A stretch of DNA of 30,495 nucleotides. It comes from a virus. The translations under genes were made by a program, and so were the position numbers. Shown here one piece after another: positions 12,792 through 22,500 of this stretch (position 1 is its first letter; every line of letters starts with the position of its first letter). The stretch covers positions 1-30,495 of IMG/VR virus record IMGVR_UViG_3300009155_000174. The stretch is one strand, 5' to 3'. The notes beneath the pieces were generated by a model, which saw only the letters and a program-made list of their open reading frames with translations, was not told where the DNA came from and did not search any database.

Positions 12792-14368
12792 TATTGAGCC
12801 GTTCCTGCCGAGTAAGCGGATGTAGTCATTTGTATTGCTTGCCAACCAGCACTTAATGCACTTGTCCATGTCTGCGTAGCCGCACTGGGATTGTAAACAT
12901 AGTAAGTAAATCCAGTAGTGCTTGAAGCAAGTCCTCTTGGAACAAGGTTTCCAGTGCCAGAAGGAGCGCCCTGCAATGTTGTTATAACAACTGGGGCAAC
13001 ACTAAATCTACTAGCAGGAAAAGTGACAGAAGCATTTGTTTGTCCACTTGCAACAACAGAACCTGTTGCAAAACTAATAAGACCAGCAGAAATTGCATAT
13101 GGAAGTGGTTTACCACTAGAAGAGTTAGTTGCACTAGTTGCTGTACTTGCATTTCCAATTACACTACCAGTTAGTGTTCCACTAAAACCATTTTGTGCGT
13201 AGATATTTCCAATAGAACTTACGTTTCCCGAACCATCTACTTTGAACACAGGTGCAACAGCATCTTGACCATCTGGAGTATTCCTAAGTTCAAATAAATT
13301 ACCAGAGTGAGTTCCAGCAGCAACGGTTGTATCAATAATAATTGCTGATGAGTTAGCACTTGTTGTAGCAGTAACACCACCAGTTAATGCTGGACTTGCA
13401 GAAAATACCAGTGACCCAGTACCAGTTTCATTGGAGATAACTCCAGCAAGTTCTGCAGAAGTTGTAGCAGCAAACTGTGATAATTTACCTGCGGTAGTAG
13501 CAATACCAGTTACTGCACCAGTAGTACCATTAACTGAGTTAACACCAGTAACAGCGCCAGTAGCACCATTGAAAGATGCAACATAGGCTAACGGTGTTGA
13601 GCCTGTCGCTCCTGTTGCACCTGTTGCACCTGTAGCTCCATTAGTTCCGTTAGTACCATCAGTACCCGTAGCACCCGTTGAACCTGTTGGACCAGTGCTA
13701 CCTGTAGCACCAGTTGGACCTGTAGGTCCCGTACTTCCAGTAGAACCATTAGTGCCATTGGTACCTGCAGTACCAGTCGCTCCAGTAGGTCCAGTAGGAC
13801 CTGTCGCACCAGTTGCGCCAGTGGCTCCCGTAGCACCATTCGTACCATTCGTACCATTAGTTCCGTTAGTACCTGTAGGTCCAGTAGGACCTGTTGCACC
13901 CGTACTTCCAGTAGAACCAGTAGAACCTGTTGGTCCTGTAGGACCAGTTGCGCCTGTTGCACCATTAGTTCCATTTGTACCAGAGCTACCTGTTGGTCCA
14001 GTAGATCCAGTATTGCCTGTCGATCCAGTAGGACCAGTAGGACCCGTTACTGTACTTGCTGCTCCTGTTGCACCAGTTGGACCAGTTGGACCAGTTGGAC
14101 CAGCGACTGTACTATTAGCACCAGTAGAACCAGTGCTACCAGTTGCACCCGTAGAGCCAGTTGGACCTGTAGGTCCAGGAACCGTAGAGTTTGCGCCCGT
14201 AGGTCCTGTAGGACCCGTAACAGAAGGACCAGTTGATCCAGTTACACCTTGGGTTCCTTGAGGACCAATGACACCAAGTTCAATGGTAACGGTTTCTGAG
14301 TAGTTAACGTCCATAGTGGTACGTTCAACAGGAATTTCAACAACGGAAGTAATTTCAGTTAATGCCAT
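12791..14368 (-). CDS. Collagen-like Gly-X-Thr fibre protein
   Basis: A 525-aa virion fibre. Residues 1-34 (ending [12 protein letters not shown]) form an attachment segment. Residues ~35-257 are collagen-like Gly-X-Y repeats dominated by GPT, GST, GAT and TNG, with Thr in the Y position. Residues ~258-420 hold beta-rich linker motifs with two [19 protein letters not shown] units. The C-terminal ~105 residues ([19 protein letters not shown]...) look like a beta-sandwich, possibly an H-type-lectin-like receptor-binding tip. Thr at Y could be O-glycosylated, and a glycosyltransferase is encoded just downstream. It starts in a TAATG overlap. The repeat makes the DNA highly repetitive. Confidence 0.85.
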   Translation of the reverse strand: MALTEITSVVEIPVERTTMDVNYSETVTIELGVIGPQGTQGVTGSTGPSVTGPTGPTGANSTVPGPTGPTGSTGATGSTGSTGANSTVAGPTGPTGPTGATGAASTVTGPTGPTGSTGNTGSTGPTGSSGTNGTNGATGATGPTGPTGSTGSTGSTGATGPTGPTGTNGTNGTNGTNGATGATGATGATGPTGPTGATGTAGTNGTNGSTGSTGPTGPTGATGSTGPTGSTGATGTDGTNGTNGATGATGATGATGSTPLAYVASFNGATGAVTGVNSVNGTTGAVTGIATTAGKLSQFAATTSAELAGVISNETGTGSLVFSASPALTGGVTATTSANSSAIIIDTTVAAGTHSGNLFELRNTPDGQDAVAPVFKVDGSGNVSSIGNIYAQNGFSGTLTGSVIGNASTATSATNSSSGKPLPYAISAGLISFATGSVVASGQTNASVTFPASRFSVAPVVITTLQGAPSGTGNLVPRGLASSTTGFTYYVYNPSAATQTWTSALSAGWQAIQMTTSAYSAGTAQ

Positions 14369-14715
14369 TACTGGGTTACCTCAGCAATCACGGAAAAGCC
14401 ACCAGTTAAAATTTTAGTTACTGTGCCACCAGGGGATGTAACCTCAAGGTCGTAAACGTAGTTGCCTGGAGGCAAAGCTGCAGTTTCAACAGCAGTAAGA
14501 GTAAGAGTAAATTTACCATCAGTAGTACCAGCAACAATGCGACCATTGGCGGTAGATAGTTCTACAATAACAGAAGCGGAATTAACATCTTGACGGACCT
14601 GCATCTTGGCAGAATAACCCGTAACATTGACATAGGAATTGTTGATCTTCCAAGCAGGGGAAGTATTAAAAGTGTCACCTTCATAGATGCGAAAGTTGAA
14701 ACGCCCAGGTTGCAC
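14368..14715 (-). CDS. Beta-sandwich virion protein (BppU-like)
   Basis: A 115-aa protein that begins [19 protein letters not shown] and contains [38 protein letters not shown] and [13 protein letters not shown]. This is the pattern of small Ig-like proteins close to the N-terminal domain of phage baseplate/tail fibre upper proteins (BppU-type). It sits just before the collagen-like fibre, so it may anchor it. Overlaps both neighbours by one base (TAATG). No catalytic residue is expected. Confidence 0.65.
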   Translation of the reverse strand: MQPGRFNFRIYEGDTFNTSPAWKINNSYVNVTGYSAKMQVRQDVNSASVIVELSTANGRIVAGTTDGKFTLTLTAVETAALPPGNYVYDLEVTSPGGTVTKILTGGFSVIAEVTQ

Positions 14716-14975
14716 TATTCCTCCGTAATGTTAGGACCGTAGCCACCGTTAATTAGGCTTGTACGTTCCGCGTCTGTAATTGGATATTTATGTCCACCTT
14801 GGTAGAAGCGCACTGCAGCTTCAAGTTCTTCAATACCAGGGGATCGGTAATGCGAGTAAGTTCCGTCACTGTTAAGTAAAACGGTATCTGCTCGGTTAAG
14901 ACGGTAGCGGTAAAACAATGTTCCACCACCAGCAGGACCTTCTTCAACAGTAGGTGGGGTGAAGTAGTAAGTCAC
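14715..14975 (-). CDS. Small head/tail protein (TYYFTPPTVEE family)
   Basis: An 86-aa protein. I take GTG 14975 as start, giving VTYYFTPPTVEEGP..., because AAAGGA lies 5 nt upstream; a longer reading up to 15020 would begin inside the stem-loop after the capsid gene. I have seen similar proteins starting with TYYFTPPTV and containing a YxGGHxYxIT-like motif (here YQGGHKYPITDAE) in actinophages, next to the capsid gene. Role unknown, probably head completion or tail attachment. Confidence 0.65.
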   Translation of the reverse strand: MTYYFTPPTVEEGPAGGGTLFYRYRLNRADTVLLNSDGTYSHYRSPGIEELEAAVRFYQGGHKYPITDAERTSLINGGYGPNITEE

Positions 14976-15003
14976 TGCTATCCTTTCAAAAGTTATGGGG
15001 GTA

Positions 15004-15039
15004 GTGCAGTCCCCGCCCATTATATGACGGGGACTACAC
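15004..15039 (-). promoter_or_regulatory. Stem-loop after the capsid gene
   Basis: AGTCCCCG (15008-15015) pairs perfectly with CGGGGACT (15028-15035) around a 12-nt loop, and GTG/CAC extend it after one mismatch. No U-tract follows on either strand, so it is probably not a classic terminator. It may protect the capsid mRNA 3' side or reduce downstream transcription. The loop holds TATAAT on the minus strand, without a matching -35. Confidence 0.6.
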
Positions 15040-15058
15040 AGAATTACCTAGGGTTTAA

Positions 15059-16018
15059 TTAGGTAAGGTTGATGCTTGAGGTGGATTCGATACGGTAAAG
15101 CGCAGCTTCACGGTAACGCTTCCAGCCAAGTACGCCGTACCATCCGATTGGACGGAAGCGCATCAACTTGTCAACAACTGGGCCAATGATTACATGTGGC
15201 TCTTCTGCTACAGCCTCAGCAAGTGCTTGCTGGCCTGCAACGATGGTGCGGAACACGCGAGTGCTTGAAGTACCATCAGTTGTGTTGTATAGACGTGGAG
15301 ATTCAACGAACATTGCACCTTCGTATGTACCGATGGAGCCTGGCCATAGCTGACCTGCACCTGAATCGTTGTATACGTGGGCTTCGCGCCATCCACCTGC
15401 ACCAGTCTCAGCACGAAGATCGTGTGAAACTTCAGGGTGGATACCACACCAGTATAGTTCGCCCATACGTGGGACAGCCTTGCCAGCACGAAGCTTGGCT
15501 ACTGCCTTACGTACGTCAGCGGACTTAAGGGTGTTGGTTGTGCCAATGTAGGCAGTGCCAGTTGCGGCAGTGCCAGTTGAGTTAGCTGAGTAGATTACGT
15601 TGCTTCCACCGCGTAGTTCGGTAAGAGCTAGTTCATCTAGTGAGTCAGCCATGTTGAACGCGATGATGTTAGCAATAGCTGGATCAACATCGGACAGCGA
15701 GAACAGTTCCAACTTGCGAGTTGCAAGGGCTGCGTTGCCGTATTCGTTCAGTGTTACGGATACAGATGTGGTGTTGCCAAGAGCAACTGCATCTGGATCT
15801 GTTGTTTCGGTTAATGCTGTGGTAGCCTTAGCCATGTCGCTGTAAAGCTGGAACACGACTGAGGAACCTGGCATTGCTTGCTGCGCTGGGCGCTTGTCTG
15901 CAACGTCGCGGATCAGTGGGATCGCACGAAGCGCAAACTCTACATAGCGGTCATAGGCTGCTTGTACCAAGTTGGTACCGAGCGAGCTGCCGCTTGTATC
16001 TGTATATGCGTTAGCCAT
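15059..16018 (-). CDS. Major capsid protein (N4-gp56-like, HK97-fold family)
   Basis: A 319-aa protein with the sequence style of N4-gp56/P22-type coat proteins: MANAYTDTSGSSLGTNLVQ at the N-terminus, then an alpha-beta body including VFQLYSDMAKATTALTE, RKLELFSLSDVDPAIANIIA, YWCGIHPEVSHDLR, and the C-terminal GWYGVLGWKRYREAALYRIES. No N-terminal delta domain or protease is seen, and the scaffold is a separate gene directly upstream. It has the strongest ribosome site in the window (AAGGAGG, 9 nt upstream), as expected for the most abundant virion protein. A stem-loop follows the gene. Confidence 0.85.
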   Translation of the reverse strand: MANAYTDTSGSSLGTNLVQAAYDRYVEFALRAIPLIRDVADKRPAQQAMPGSSVVFQLYSDMAKATTALTETTDPDAVALGNTTSVSVTLNEYGNAALATRKLELFSLSDVDPAIANIIAFNMADSLDELALTELRGGSNVIYSANSTGTAATGTAYIGTTNTLKSADVRKAVAKLRAGKAVPRMGELYWCGIHPEVSHDLRAETGAGGWREAHVYNDSGAGQLWPGSIGTYEGAMFVESPRLYNTTDGTSSTRVFRTIVAGQQALAEAVAEEPHVIIGPVVDKLMRFRPIGWYGVLGWKRYREAALYRIESTSSINLT

Positions 16019-16024
16019 TCTTTA

Positions 16025-16039
16025 CCCCCTCCTTGGGGG
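16025..16039 (-). promoter_or_regulatory. Strong Shine-Dalgarno in a small hairpin before the capsid gene
   Basis: CCCCC and GGGGG flank the loop AAGGA, and the loop plus the first two G's form a consensus AAGGAGG 9 nt before the capsid ATG (16018). Opening or closing this short stem could tune capsid translation; whether it forms in vivo is not shown. Confidence 0.5.
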
Positions 16040-16061
16040 CTAGGGTTTGTTGTAGTTGCTG

Positions 16062-16523
16062 TTAACGACCTGTGGACATACCAAAGATCAGTTGATCCAG
16101 CTCTTCCTTGCTATTAGTTGCAGCTAAACGAGCACCTAAGTCCTCATCACGACTGGAAGTATTAGCAGTAGAAGTGGATTCCTGAATACGGCGAGCCGAA
16201 TCTGGAGCCACAATGTCGTCTGACTGCCCATTGGTTTGATACCCAAATACATCTGAGTATTCGTCAAGCCATAGAGCAACCTTTTCGGGTGTATCCGCAT
16301 CTGCTGGAATGAACGCAGCAATCTTTGGATTAACGCCCTTGGTTTCCAGGACGTCCTTTACGGTTCGTGAACGCGATTCTGATCGCAAAGAATTAAGTTC
16401 ATCTCGGAGCTGCTTTGATTCACGTTCAGCTTTTTTCAAAGCCTTGCGAAGGTTTGCAGGACCGCTTTCTTCTTCGGTATCGAAGTCATCGTCGTCATCG
16501 TAATCGTTGTACTGGTTGGCCAT
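16062..16523 (-). CDS. Capsid scaffold protein
   Basis: A 153-aa acidic/helical protein immediately upstream of the capsid gene, the standard position of a scaffold. It begins MANQYNDYDDDDDFDTEEES, has a predicted coiled coil (NLRKALKKAERESKQLRDEL) and ends with a Ser/Thr-rich part and an acidic helix DEDLGARLAATNSKEELDQL. I chose ATG 16523 (AAAGGGAG 8 nt upstream); a GTG three codons earlier has too short a spacing. Scaffolds vary in sequence, so the call rests on position and composition. Confidence 0.7.
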   Translation of the reverse strand: MANQYNDYDDDDDFDTEEESGPANLRKALKKAERESKQLRDELNSLRSESRSRTVKDVLETKGVNPKIAAFIPADADTPEKVALWLDEYSDVFGYQTNGQSDDIVAPDSARRIQESTSTANTSSRDEDLGARLAATNSKEELDQLIFGMSTGR

Positions 16524-16644
16524 AGCAGCCACTCCCTTTCATTTGTTGGGTTTAACGCGAACCACAATACAAGCAGGGGAACCTGTATTGGCTTTCACTA
16601 TCGGGCTTATTTACGCGCACAAGGGCCGATCGATCCGTGCGGAG

Positions 16645-16722
16645 TGGATGTGTGCGGAATCGAACCGCGTCCCGTATCTGTCCGTCATGCGGATTTTAGA
16701 TTCGGTCTAACCTGTCACACCC
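16645..16722 (-). tRNA. tRNA-like element, non-canonical or decayed
   Basis: On the minus strand the 78 nt fit tRNA geometry at both ends. GGGTGTG pairs with CACATCC (7 bp, one G-U) as an acceptor stem. A T-arm with the consensus loop TTCGATT and four good pairs plus one C-A mismatch lies in exactly the right place. The middle is not canonical. It has a 5-bp hairpin (TTAGA/TCTAA, 5-nt loop) and a 4-bp hairpin (TCCG/CGGA, loop CATGA), and no 7-nt anticodon loop with U33 is found. It lies 6 nt after the stop of the 282-aa gene and has no encoded CCA. It may be a tRNA remnant or a tRNA mimic. Confidence 0.4.
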
Positions 16723-16728
16723 TTGGGA

Positions 16729-17577
16729 CTAGAACTGTCCCGACTTGCTTGACTTTAATGAACCAGCGGCTACGCCAGACTGTCCACTAAAAGTTGAGGT
16801 TTCCATTTGGCCAAGTTTCTGGCGCTTACGCTTTGCAGACTCAAGGCCAGAGAATACTTCTTGTTCTGCTGTTGCCTGGTCGTAAGTTTCGCCGTAGATG
16901 TTTCCAAGGTTCTGAGCCGTTGGAAGCATCCCTGCAATAGCGCCGTAACCTTGATCTGCACTGTAGCCAGTGGTAGGACCACGCTGTGCAAATTGCTCAC
17001 CAAATGTAGTAGCTTGCAATCCTTGCCTAACAGCAGCAGTTCCAAACTCAACAGCCTTGGCTTGCTTTTCTACTAGAGGTAGTGCGCGATCTGGGTCTAA
17101 CATAAACGCAGTCATCATGCCTTCGTCTATGCCATAGATATCCCTAAGTGCTTTTGTGTATGCAGGATCTGTATTGTTTACAGCGCGAGCTGCTGCATCT
17201 GCTCTGGTTTTAATTTCAGCAGGAGAGGTATCTTGGCCAATGAATCCAGCAAAGTCATCTGAGCTGTCATAGAAACCTGATGGAAGCATAGCATCTTTAA
17301 GCACACCTCGGTACGAAGCTTCGGCAGATAGGTACTGAGATGGAGTTAGTGGGGTTAAACCATTTTTAATCCGAATTGCGTTAGCAGAAAATCTTTGGCT
17401 ATATACGGTTGTAGTAGGTAGTAAGTCCGAAACAATTTGAGCTGAAGTATAAGTTGATTGCCACTGAGTAACTTGTGGTAATAACTCATTTATCTGAGAA
17501 TCAGTAAATCCAAGGCTTTTAAGAGTTGTAGTAAAAACTTCACGGGAATCCGTTGATGGTGCTACTGCGTCAGCCAT
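16729..17577 (-). CDS. Helical virion protein, 282 aa
   Basis: A mostly helical 282-aa protein. Residues 1-140 include LKSLGFTDSQINELLPQV, YSQRFSANAIRIKNGLTPL, SQYLSAEASYRGVLKDA and FAGFIGQDTSPAEIKTRAD. The same kind of helical units, with sub-motifs like S-x-x-EYL and D-x-S-x-x-E-x-x-x-R, occur in large virion proteins of several phages. C-terminus is Gly/Ser-rich (FSGQSGVAAGSLKSSKSGQF). Joined to the previous gene by a one-base TAATG overlap. Its place between the large virion protein and the scaffold suggests an internal head or ejection protein. No enzyme motif found. Confidence 0.6.
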   Translation of the reverse strand: MADAVAPSTDSREVFTTTLKSLGFTDSQINELLPQVTQWQSTYTSAQIVSDLLPTTTVYSQRFSANAIRIKNGLTPLTPSQYLSAEASYRGVLKDAMLPSGFYDSSDDFAGFIGQDTSPAEIKTRADAAARAVNNTDPAYTKALRDIYGIDEGMMTAFMLDPDRALPLVEKQAKAVEFGTAAVRQGLQATTFGEQFAQRGPTTGYSADQGYGAIAGMLPTAQNLGNIYGETYDQATAEQEVFSGLESAKRKRQKLGQMETSTFSGQSGVAAGSLKSSKSGQF

Positions 17578-18452
17578 TACATCTTTCCAAACTGTCGGGC
17601 AATTTCAGAGGCTAGACCAGTCATGTCTTGAACTGATTTATTGGTTTTGAAATAGCGATCGTCTTGTTTTAGTTCACGCTCAAATGCCCAAACTGGTTTG
17701 GCAACTGGTTTGTTCTGTGCATCAAATCCCGATAGAGCTTGCTTAATTGTTTCATCATTTAAGTCAATTTCACTTGAGGGTAATTCTAGGATTCGTGCCA
17801 TACTTTGTACATACGGAGAAGCAATGGCTTCAACTGTTTGACCAGCATCAATTTGGTCAGCAAAGGCTGCATACTTACTTTTAGCGTCATCTTTAATTTT
17901 CTGGTTGTAGTAGTCAATGTTTGATGTACCAGAGAGTGTACTCTGTGCTGCATTAGCAAACCAATCATCACCGTATTGCATACCCATGCTACCAGCTTCA
18001 TTTTTAAGCTTTTGCATAAGAGTGGAAACTTCGCCACCAGTGCCAGTAATACGGCCTACAGTAGCAACGTGTTGCTTTAGTAAAGCATCGTCAATTCCTT
18101 TATTCCATGAAAGGTAAAGAGTGTCGCTAGCAAGCTTGTCAACATCTGCAACATTTAATTCAAATCCCATGTCTTTTGCAGACTGCTTAATCTTTGCTTT
18201 TGCTTCAGTTAATGCAGCGTTCCATGCGCCAGGATCAGCTAGACGTGCAGTTTCCGCCATACGCCATGTTGGTCCATTAGACTTAAACCATGTTGAATTT
18301 TCAAACCTAGCTTTGAATTTGGCGGGTGGCCATTTTTCAGCAACAGCCGTGTTGAATAAAGTTTTAAGTTCTGGGACATTATCAATCAATGCGGCTTGAG
18401 TTCCGTACTCTACTGTCCAGTCCTCAGCAGTCTTTACTTTTGTGGTTGCCAT
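17577..18452 (-). CDS. Helical virion protein, 291 aa
   Basis: A 291-aa helical protein without signal peptide or catalytic motif. The N-terminal segment has PELKTLFNTAVAEKWPPAKF, FENSTWFKSNGPTWRMAETA and RLADPGAW. The rest is amphipathic helix of the type found in internal virion proteins. It follows the 357-aa coiled-coil protein and precedes the 282-aa protein, each with TAATG overlaps, so three helical proteins are made in a row after the 1732-aa one. This resembles the set of internal/ejection proteins of short-tailed phages, an inference from order and composition. Confidence 0.6.
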   Translation of the reverse strand: MATTKVKTAEDWTVEYGTQAALIDNVPELKTLFNTAVAEKWPPAKFKARFENSTWFKSNGPTWRMAETARLADPGAWNAALTEAKAKIKQSAKDMGFELNVADVDKLASDTLYLSWNKGIDDALLKQHVATVGRITGTGGEVSTLMQKLKNEAGSMGMQYGDDWFANAAQSTLSGTSNIDYYNQKIKDDAKSKYAAFADQIDAGQTVEAIASPYVQSMARILELPSSEIDLNDETIKQALSGFDAQNKPVAKPVWAFERELKQDDRYFKTNKSVQDMTGLASEIARQFGKM

Positions 18453-19525
18453 TAAATGCCACCTCCGACTGGGCCTTGTAGTGTACTTAGCATTGCATCA
18501 AAGTAAGTTGTTGCTTTCTGGTAAGAAGCAAACTCTGGGTTAGTTTCTGCTTGTTGTTGCATAAACCCACGCTCATCAAGACCACCAGTAGTAGTTGTGT
18601 TACCTTTTGCATCTGTCTTAGTAACCGTAGGTGATGACTTAAGTGTGTTATTAAGTGACTGATGTAGCATCCGTAATTCGTCATCATTAAGTGCGCGACC
18701 AATGGAGTTCTGGTAAATGCTATCTGCGGCAGAACGAACTTGTTGCATTGTGTACTGAGTAGTTTGACTACGAGTAGATGCCAGACTTCCGTAGCCACCA
18801 CCACCTCCGCCGCCACCGCCGCCACCAGCGGCAGCAGTTGCATCGGCTAGTGAAAGTTGTATACCAGCTTTTGCAGCAGCGTCAATAATACTTTGGATAT
18901 AAGGATCTGAACTTTGTGCAACAACAGATGCGGCAGCACTTGGAGTACCATTACGGCCAGCAGAGCGAGCAACTTCACGCGATTCAGTTTGACCAGCAGT
19001 AGGGAATGGGCCTTTGACACCTTGGCGCTGTTGTCCTTCAGAGCGACCAGTGGTCTTTGAAAGAGTTGGTACTGGCCTGTACCCTGGAGGCTCAGTTCCA
19101 AATACTTTTACATAATCAGAAACAACAATTTTAAGATTGGCATCTGCATCAAGAATTAGTTGCCTGTATTTAGAATCACCAGTTTTGCGGTAAGACTCAA
19201 GTAAATCTTCACGCTTACGATAGGCTTGACCATACTTGTTTGAAAGATTAGTTTTGTTTTCTCTTTCAACCCGTTGATCTTGACCAGCATTATAGCCAGC
19301 TTCATTCTGTGGATTTAAGCGCTTCTCTGTAATAGGTGCGCCACGTTTTTCTGAGTTTTCTTTTGCAACTCTAACAGCTTCATCAGCACGTTTTTTTTGC
19401 TCGGCTTCTGCTTTGTCACGTGCAGCCTTTTGTTTAGCGGCACGTTCTTTAGCGGCTTTTTCTTTGGCTTTTCTTTCAGCCTCAATCTCGGCTAACCGTT
19501 CTTCAACAGTCTTATTTTCGGCCAT
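18452..19525 (-). CDS. Coiled-coil virion protein with poly-Gly linker
   Basis: A 357-aa protein in three parts. Residues ~1-60 are a long Lys/Glu/Ala coiled coil (AERKAKEKAAKERAAKQKAA). Residues 60-230 are mixed and polar. A run of 11 glycines follows near residue 240. The C-terminal domain (~260-350, YTMQQVRSAADSIYQNSIG... then QQAETNPEFASYQKATTYF) is helical. The poly-Gly linker is encoded by mixed GGN codons, so it is not a simple DNA repeat. Probably an internal virion or portal-associated protein; no catalytic site is visible. Confidence 0.6.
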   Translation of the reverse strand: MAENKTVEERLAEIEAERKAKEKAAKERAAKQKAARDKAEAEQKKRADEAVRVAKENSEKRGAPITEKRLNPQNEAGYNAGQDQRVERENKTNLSNKYGQAYRKREDLLESYRKTGDSKYRQLILDADANLKIVVSDYVKVFGTEPPGYRPVPTLSKTTGRSEGQQRQGVKGPFPTAGQTESREVARSAGRNGTPSAAASVVAQSSDPYIQSIIDAAAKAGIQLSLADATAAAGGGGGGGGGGGYGSLASTRSQTTQYTMQQVRSAADSIYQNSIGRALNDDELRMLHQSLNNTLKSSPTVTKTDAKGNTTTTGGLDERGFMQQQAETNPEFASYQKATTYFDAMLSTLQGPVGGGI

Positions 19526-22500
19526 TATTGAGCAACTCCTTGTGAATGAACGGCATCGTAAACCGAATCGTAAGATAGCCAGCGATCATAAAGATCACCG
19601 AAACCAATGTCTTGTTGTTTTAATTGATTGGCAACACTTTCAAATGCGTATTTAATGTCAGCGTTTGCTTGAGCATCAATACTCTTTGAAGGGCGTGATG
19701 CAAGTGCTTTTTCTGTTGCCTTGCGTACGTCTAGGTATACAGCAATGGACTTAAACGTAGGGTTATCACCGTATTGACTCATAAACTTTTCGTTGTTCAC
19801 GATAGTCTCAAGGCCACGTATAATTTTGTTAGTCTTTGATCCATCAGTATCTAGGTAATCATCATACCAGGCAGTGTTAGTTGAACCAAGTTGAGCAACC
19901 AGTTGCTTCTTCATTGACGCTAGATCTGCAGCTTTCTTAGACTGGAGATTAGTTAGTCCACGTCGTTGCATCTCTGAATCAATGTTAGCCATAACATCGC
20001 GGTACTTAATCCAACCAAGTGATCGCTCATTGTCTAGGGCAGCTTCTGCTGGATCCTTGCGTGTGCGGTAGGTCTCACTTGAACTTGGAGAAATCGTATT
20101 GGCTTGTTGCCACATGTAGGCGGCCTGTGAGAAATCATAAGCCTGGCCAGCATTGGTTACAATTCCAATAAGTTTAGGATCAATCAATGACAATTCTGAA
20201 ATTAAATCAGCATGTGCCTTGGCATTACCTACAGAACCTATTGATGCAAATGAGCCAGTTGTGTTTTTTGATAGTGACTGAGTGAACTCAAAGAAGTCAT
20301 CACCATAATCTTGCCAGTATTTAGTCTGAGCTTCCATGCCAAACTGTTCTTGATACTGTCTCCACTGGTCAACATAGAACTTATATGGTGTATTGAATGT
20401 AGGGGCAAACGGCAAGATTAAGTTAGCAACGGTACGCATGTTGTAATACGCATCAGTCATCTTTTGAACTTCAACAGCAGTAGCAGCAGGTTGTCCTGCT
20501 TCGCGACGCTTGTGCTGTTCAGTGGTCCAGATCAAAGCATAAGTGTTAGCGTACTGTTGATTACTCTGGCCATCTTGCTTGGTAAGCTGACGCTTAACCC
20601 AGGCTGGTAGGAAAGCGCGAACTGCGTTGCGCTCTGGCCCAAATGGAATAGCCCACTTTAAGCTATCTTCAAGTTCTGGTTTGCGTTTAACCATTTCCGA
20701 AATTGGAATAGCAACGTAAGGACCAACAGGTATCTGTGCAATGTCACCCTGGAATATAACATCAAGGGATCGTTTCTGAATACCCATTTGAGTTAATGAG
20801 GTAAGGCCTTTACCAATAAAGGGAGCGTTCTGTAATGATTTAGGAACCTCAAGCCAGATGTAATCGTTAATGCTTGCTTCTTCTGGTGGAACTGGATTGC
20901 CATTCTCATCAGTAGCAATACCTGCACGGTTAGGTGAGGTAAAGATTAAGTTAGCGCGGTTAATTGTTTGTGGCTTTTCGTAAGTAATTTTAGCCCAGGT
21001 TTTTGCAGTATTTTCAAACGCCGAGAAGAACGGGGAAATGAAACGCATGTAATGAGCAAGGTTAGTCTTACGGTCAATGGTAAACAACGTGTCTTTTAAC
21101 TGGCGCAAGGCAACCTTGTGAGTTACAGACATTGCTTCGTCCATCTCATTGCTAGTTAAACGACGTTCATTCATACCTTCAAACATCTTTACGCGACGCT
21201 GTAATTCAGTACGGTAAAGGGAAATGTATAAAGGATGACGAGCAATCAAGTCTTCTGGCATTGAGCCAATTAACCTAAATACTCCATTAACAATTTCTTG
21301 AGCATGTTTACGAGAAACAAGGTTTAAGTTTTCCTCAAGGATGTGACCATGGATAGTTGGTAATCCATCAGTGCCAGTGAATGTGCCACGTAACATGTCA
21401 GGACTAATAGGTGCACTATCTTCTGAGTTAATTAACAACTGGCGCAAGTCACGACTTGGAATGTAACTATCCACAAATCCTTTGACAGCAGCAACATGAG
21501 AATCAATTTCCCATGGGTCTAAGTTTAGACGCTTTGCTGTGATGCGACCTTCAGGATCTATTCGTAAATACTTGGCTACTGCAGCAGGATCTGCTCCATC
21601 TTCCATGAGCTTCATGGCTACGTCAGAATTGCGGAACTGGTAGTTTAGGGCATCCGACCAAGCCTGGTAATAGTTTGGCGCATCTGGTTTAACTTCGCCA
21701 TAGCCAGTCTTTGTAAGGCTACGAGAGAATAATCCAGCATTGTCATCAACCAAGGTGTTCATTGAGTTTTCTGCGCTGGCATTGGTGCGGTGAATGTCAG
21801 CAAACTGACCACCTAAACCGTCGTAGAAGTCATCGTAGTTGTCACCAAAAGCAGACTTTACTTTCCACTTGCCCTGGCCAATCTTACGTTTTTCTCCACG
21901 TTTTGCTGATTTTTCTAATGCAGTAAGCTGGTTTGCGTAATCTTCACGAACAGATTTTTTATCAGCAATGGCTTTTTCAATAACGCGCATGTCAGATTCT
22001 AGCTGCACGTTTGGTGTAATTGGTGAATAAGTTTGCGTTGCGTTCTGGCCATACCAAGCGTTAGCCTCATCAGTGTATTCAACAAGTGAGCGCTCAAGAA
22101 CCTGCATCTCATAGTAAGAATCAAACTGAGCAATGCCATCGCTTACGTATTCTTCACGTGTCTGTCTGCGCCATGGAACTTCAATGTATTTGCGACGTGA
22201 CTTGCCGTTCTGAACAGCTAAATACTTTAGGTCGCCTTCAGGGTAGTAAACGTAATCTTGACTTAACGGTCCATCGAGACTTGCAGATTCTATTTTTCCT
22301 GTTGAAATAATGCCAGATAATTCATCTGATCCAAGTCTACTGCCTTCTTCATAAGCATCTAAAATTTTATTTAATGGAATTAAACCTTTAGTTTCAAGGA
22401 GTGAAATATCTGTTTTGTCTAAATTAAAAGCGCTAGAAGCTTCGTCTATTTTTGCCTGTATGTCTGGATCAATAATTGCACGATGCTCATCAGCTAAACG

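Noticed and set aside
13695-14261. Long rightward open frame (Pro/Val-rich) inside the collagen-like gene
   Set aside because: It is the complement of Gly-X-Thr repeat codons; the repeats suppress stops on both strands.
15021-15027. TATAAT on the minus strand as a promoter after the capsid gene
   Set aside because: It lies in a hairpin loop and has no -35 element at a proper distance.
16645-16722. Calling this a functional tRNA-Leu(UAA)
   Set aside because: TCTAAAA resembles its anticodon loop but the stem has two mismatches, U33 is replaced by C and there is no room for a D-arm.
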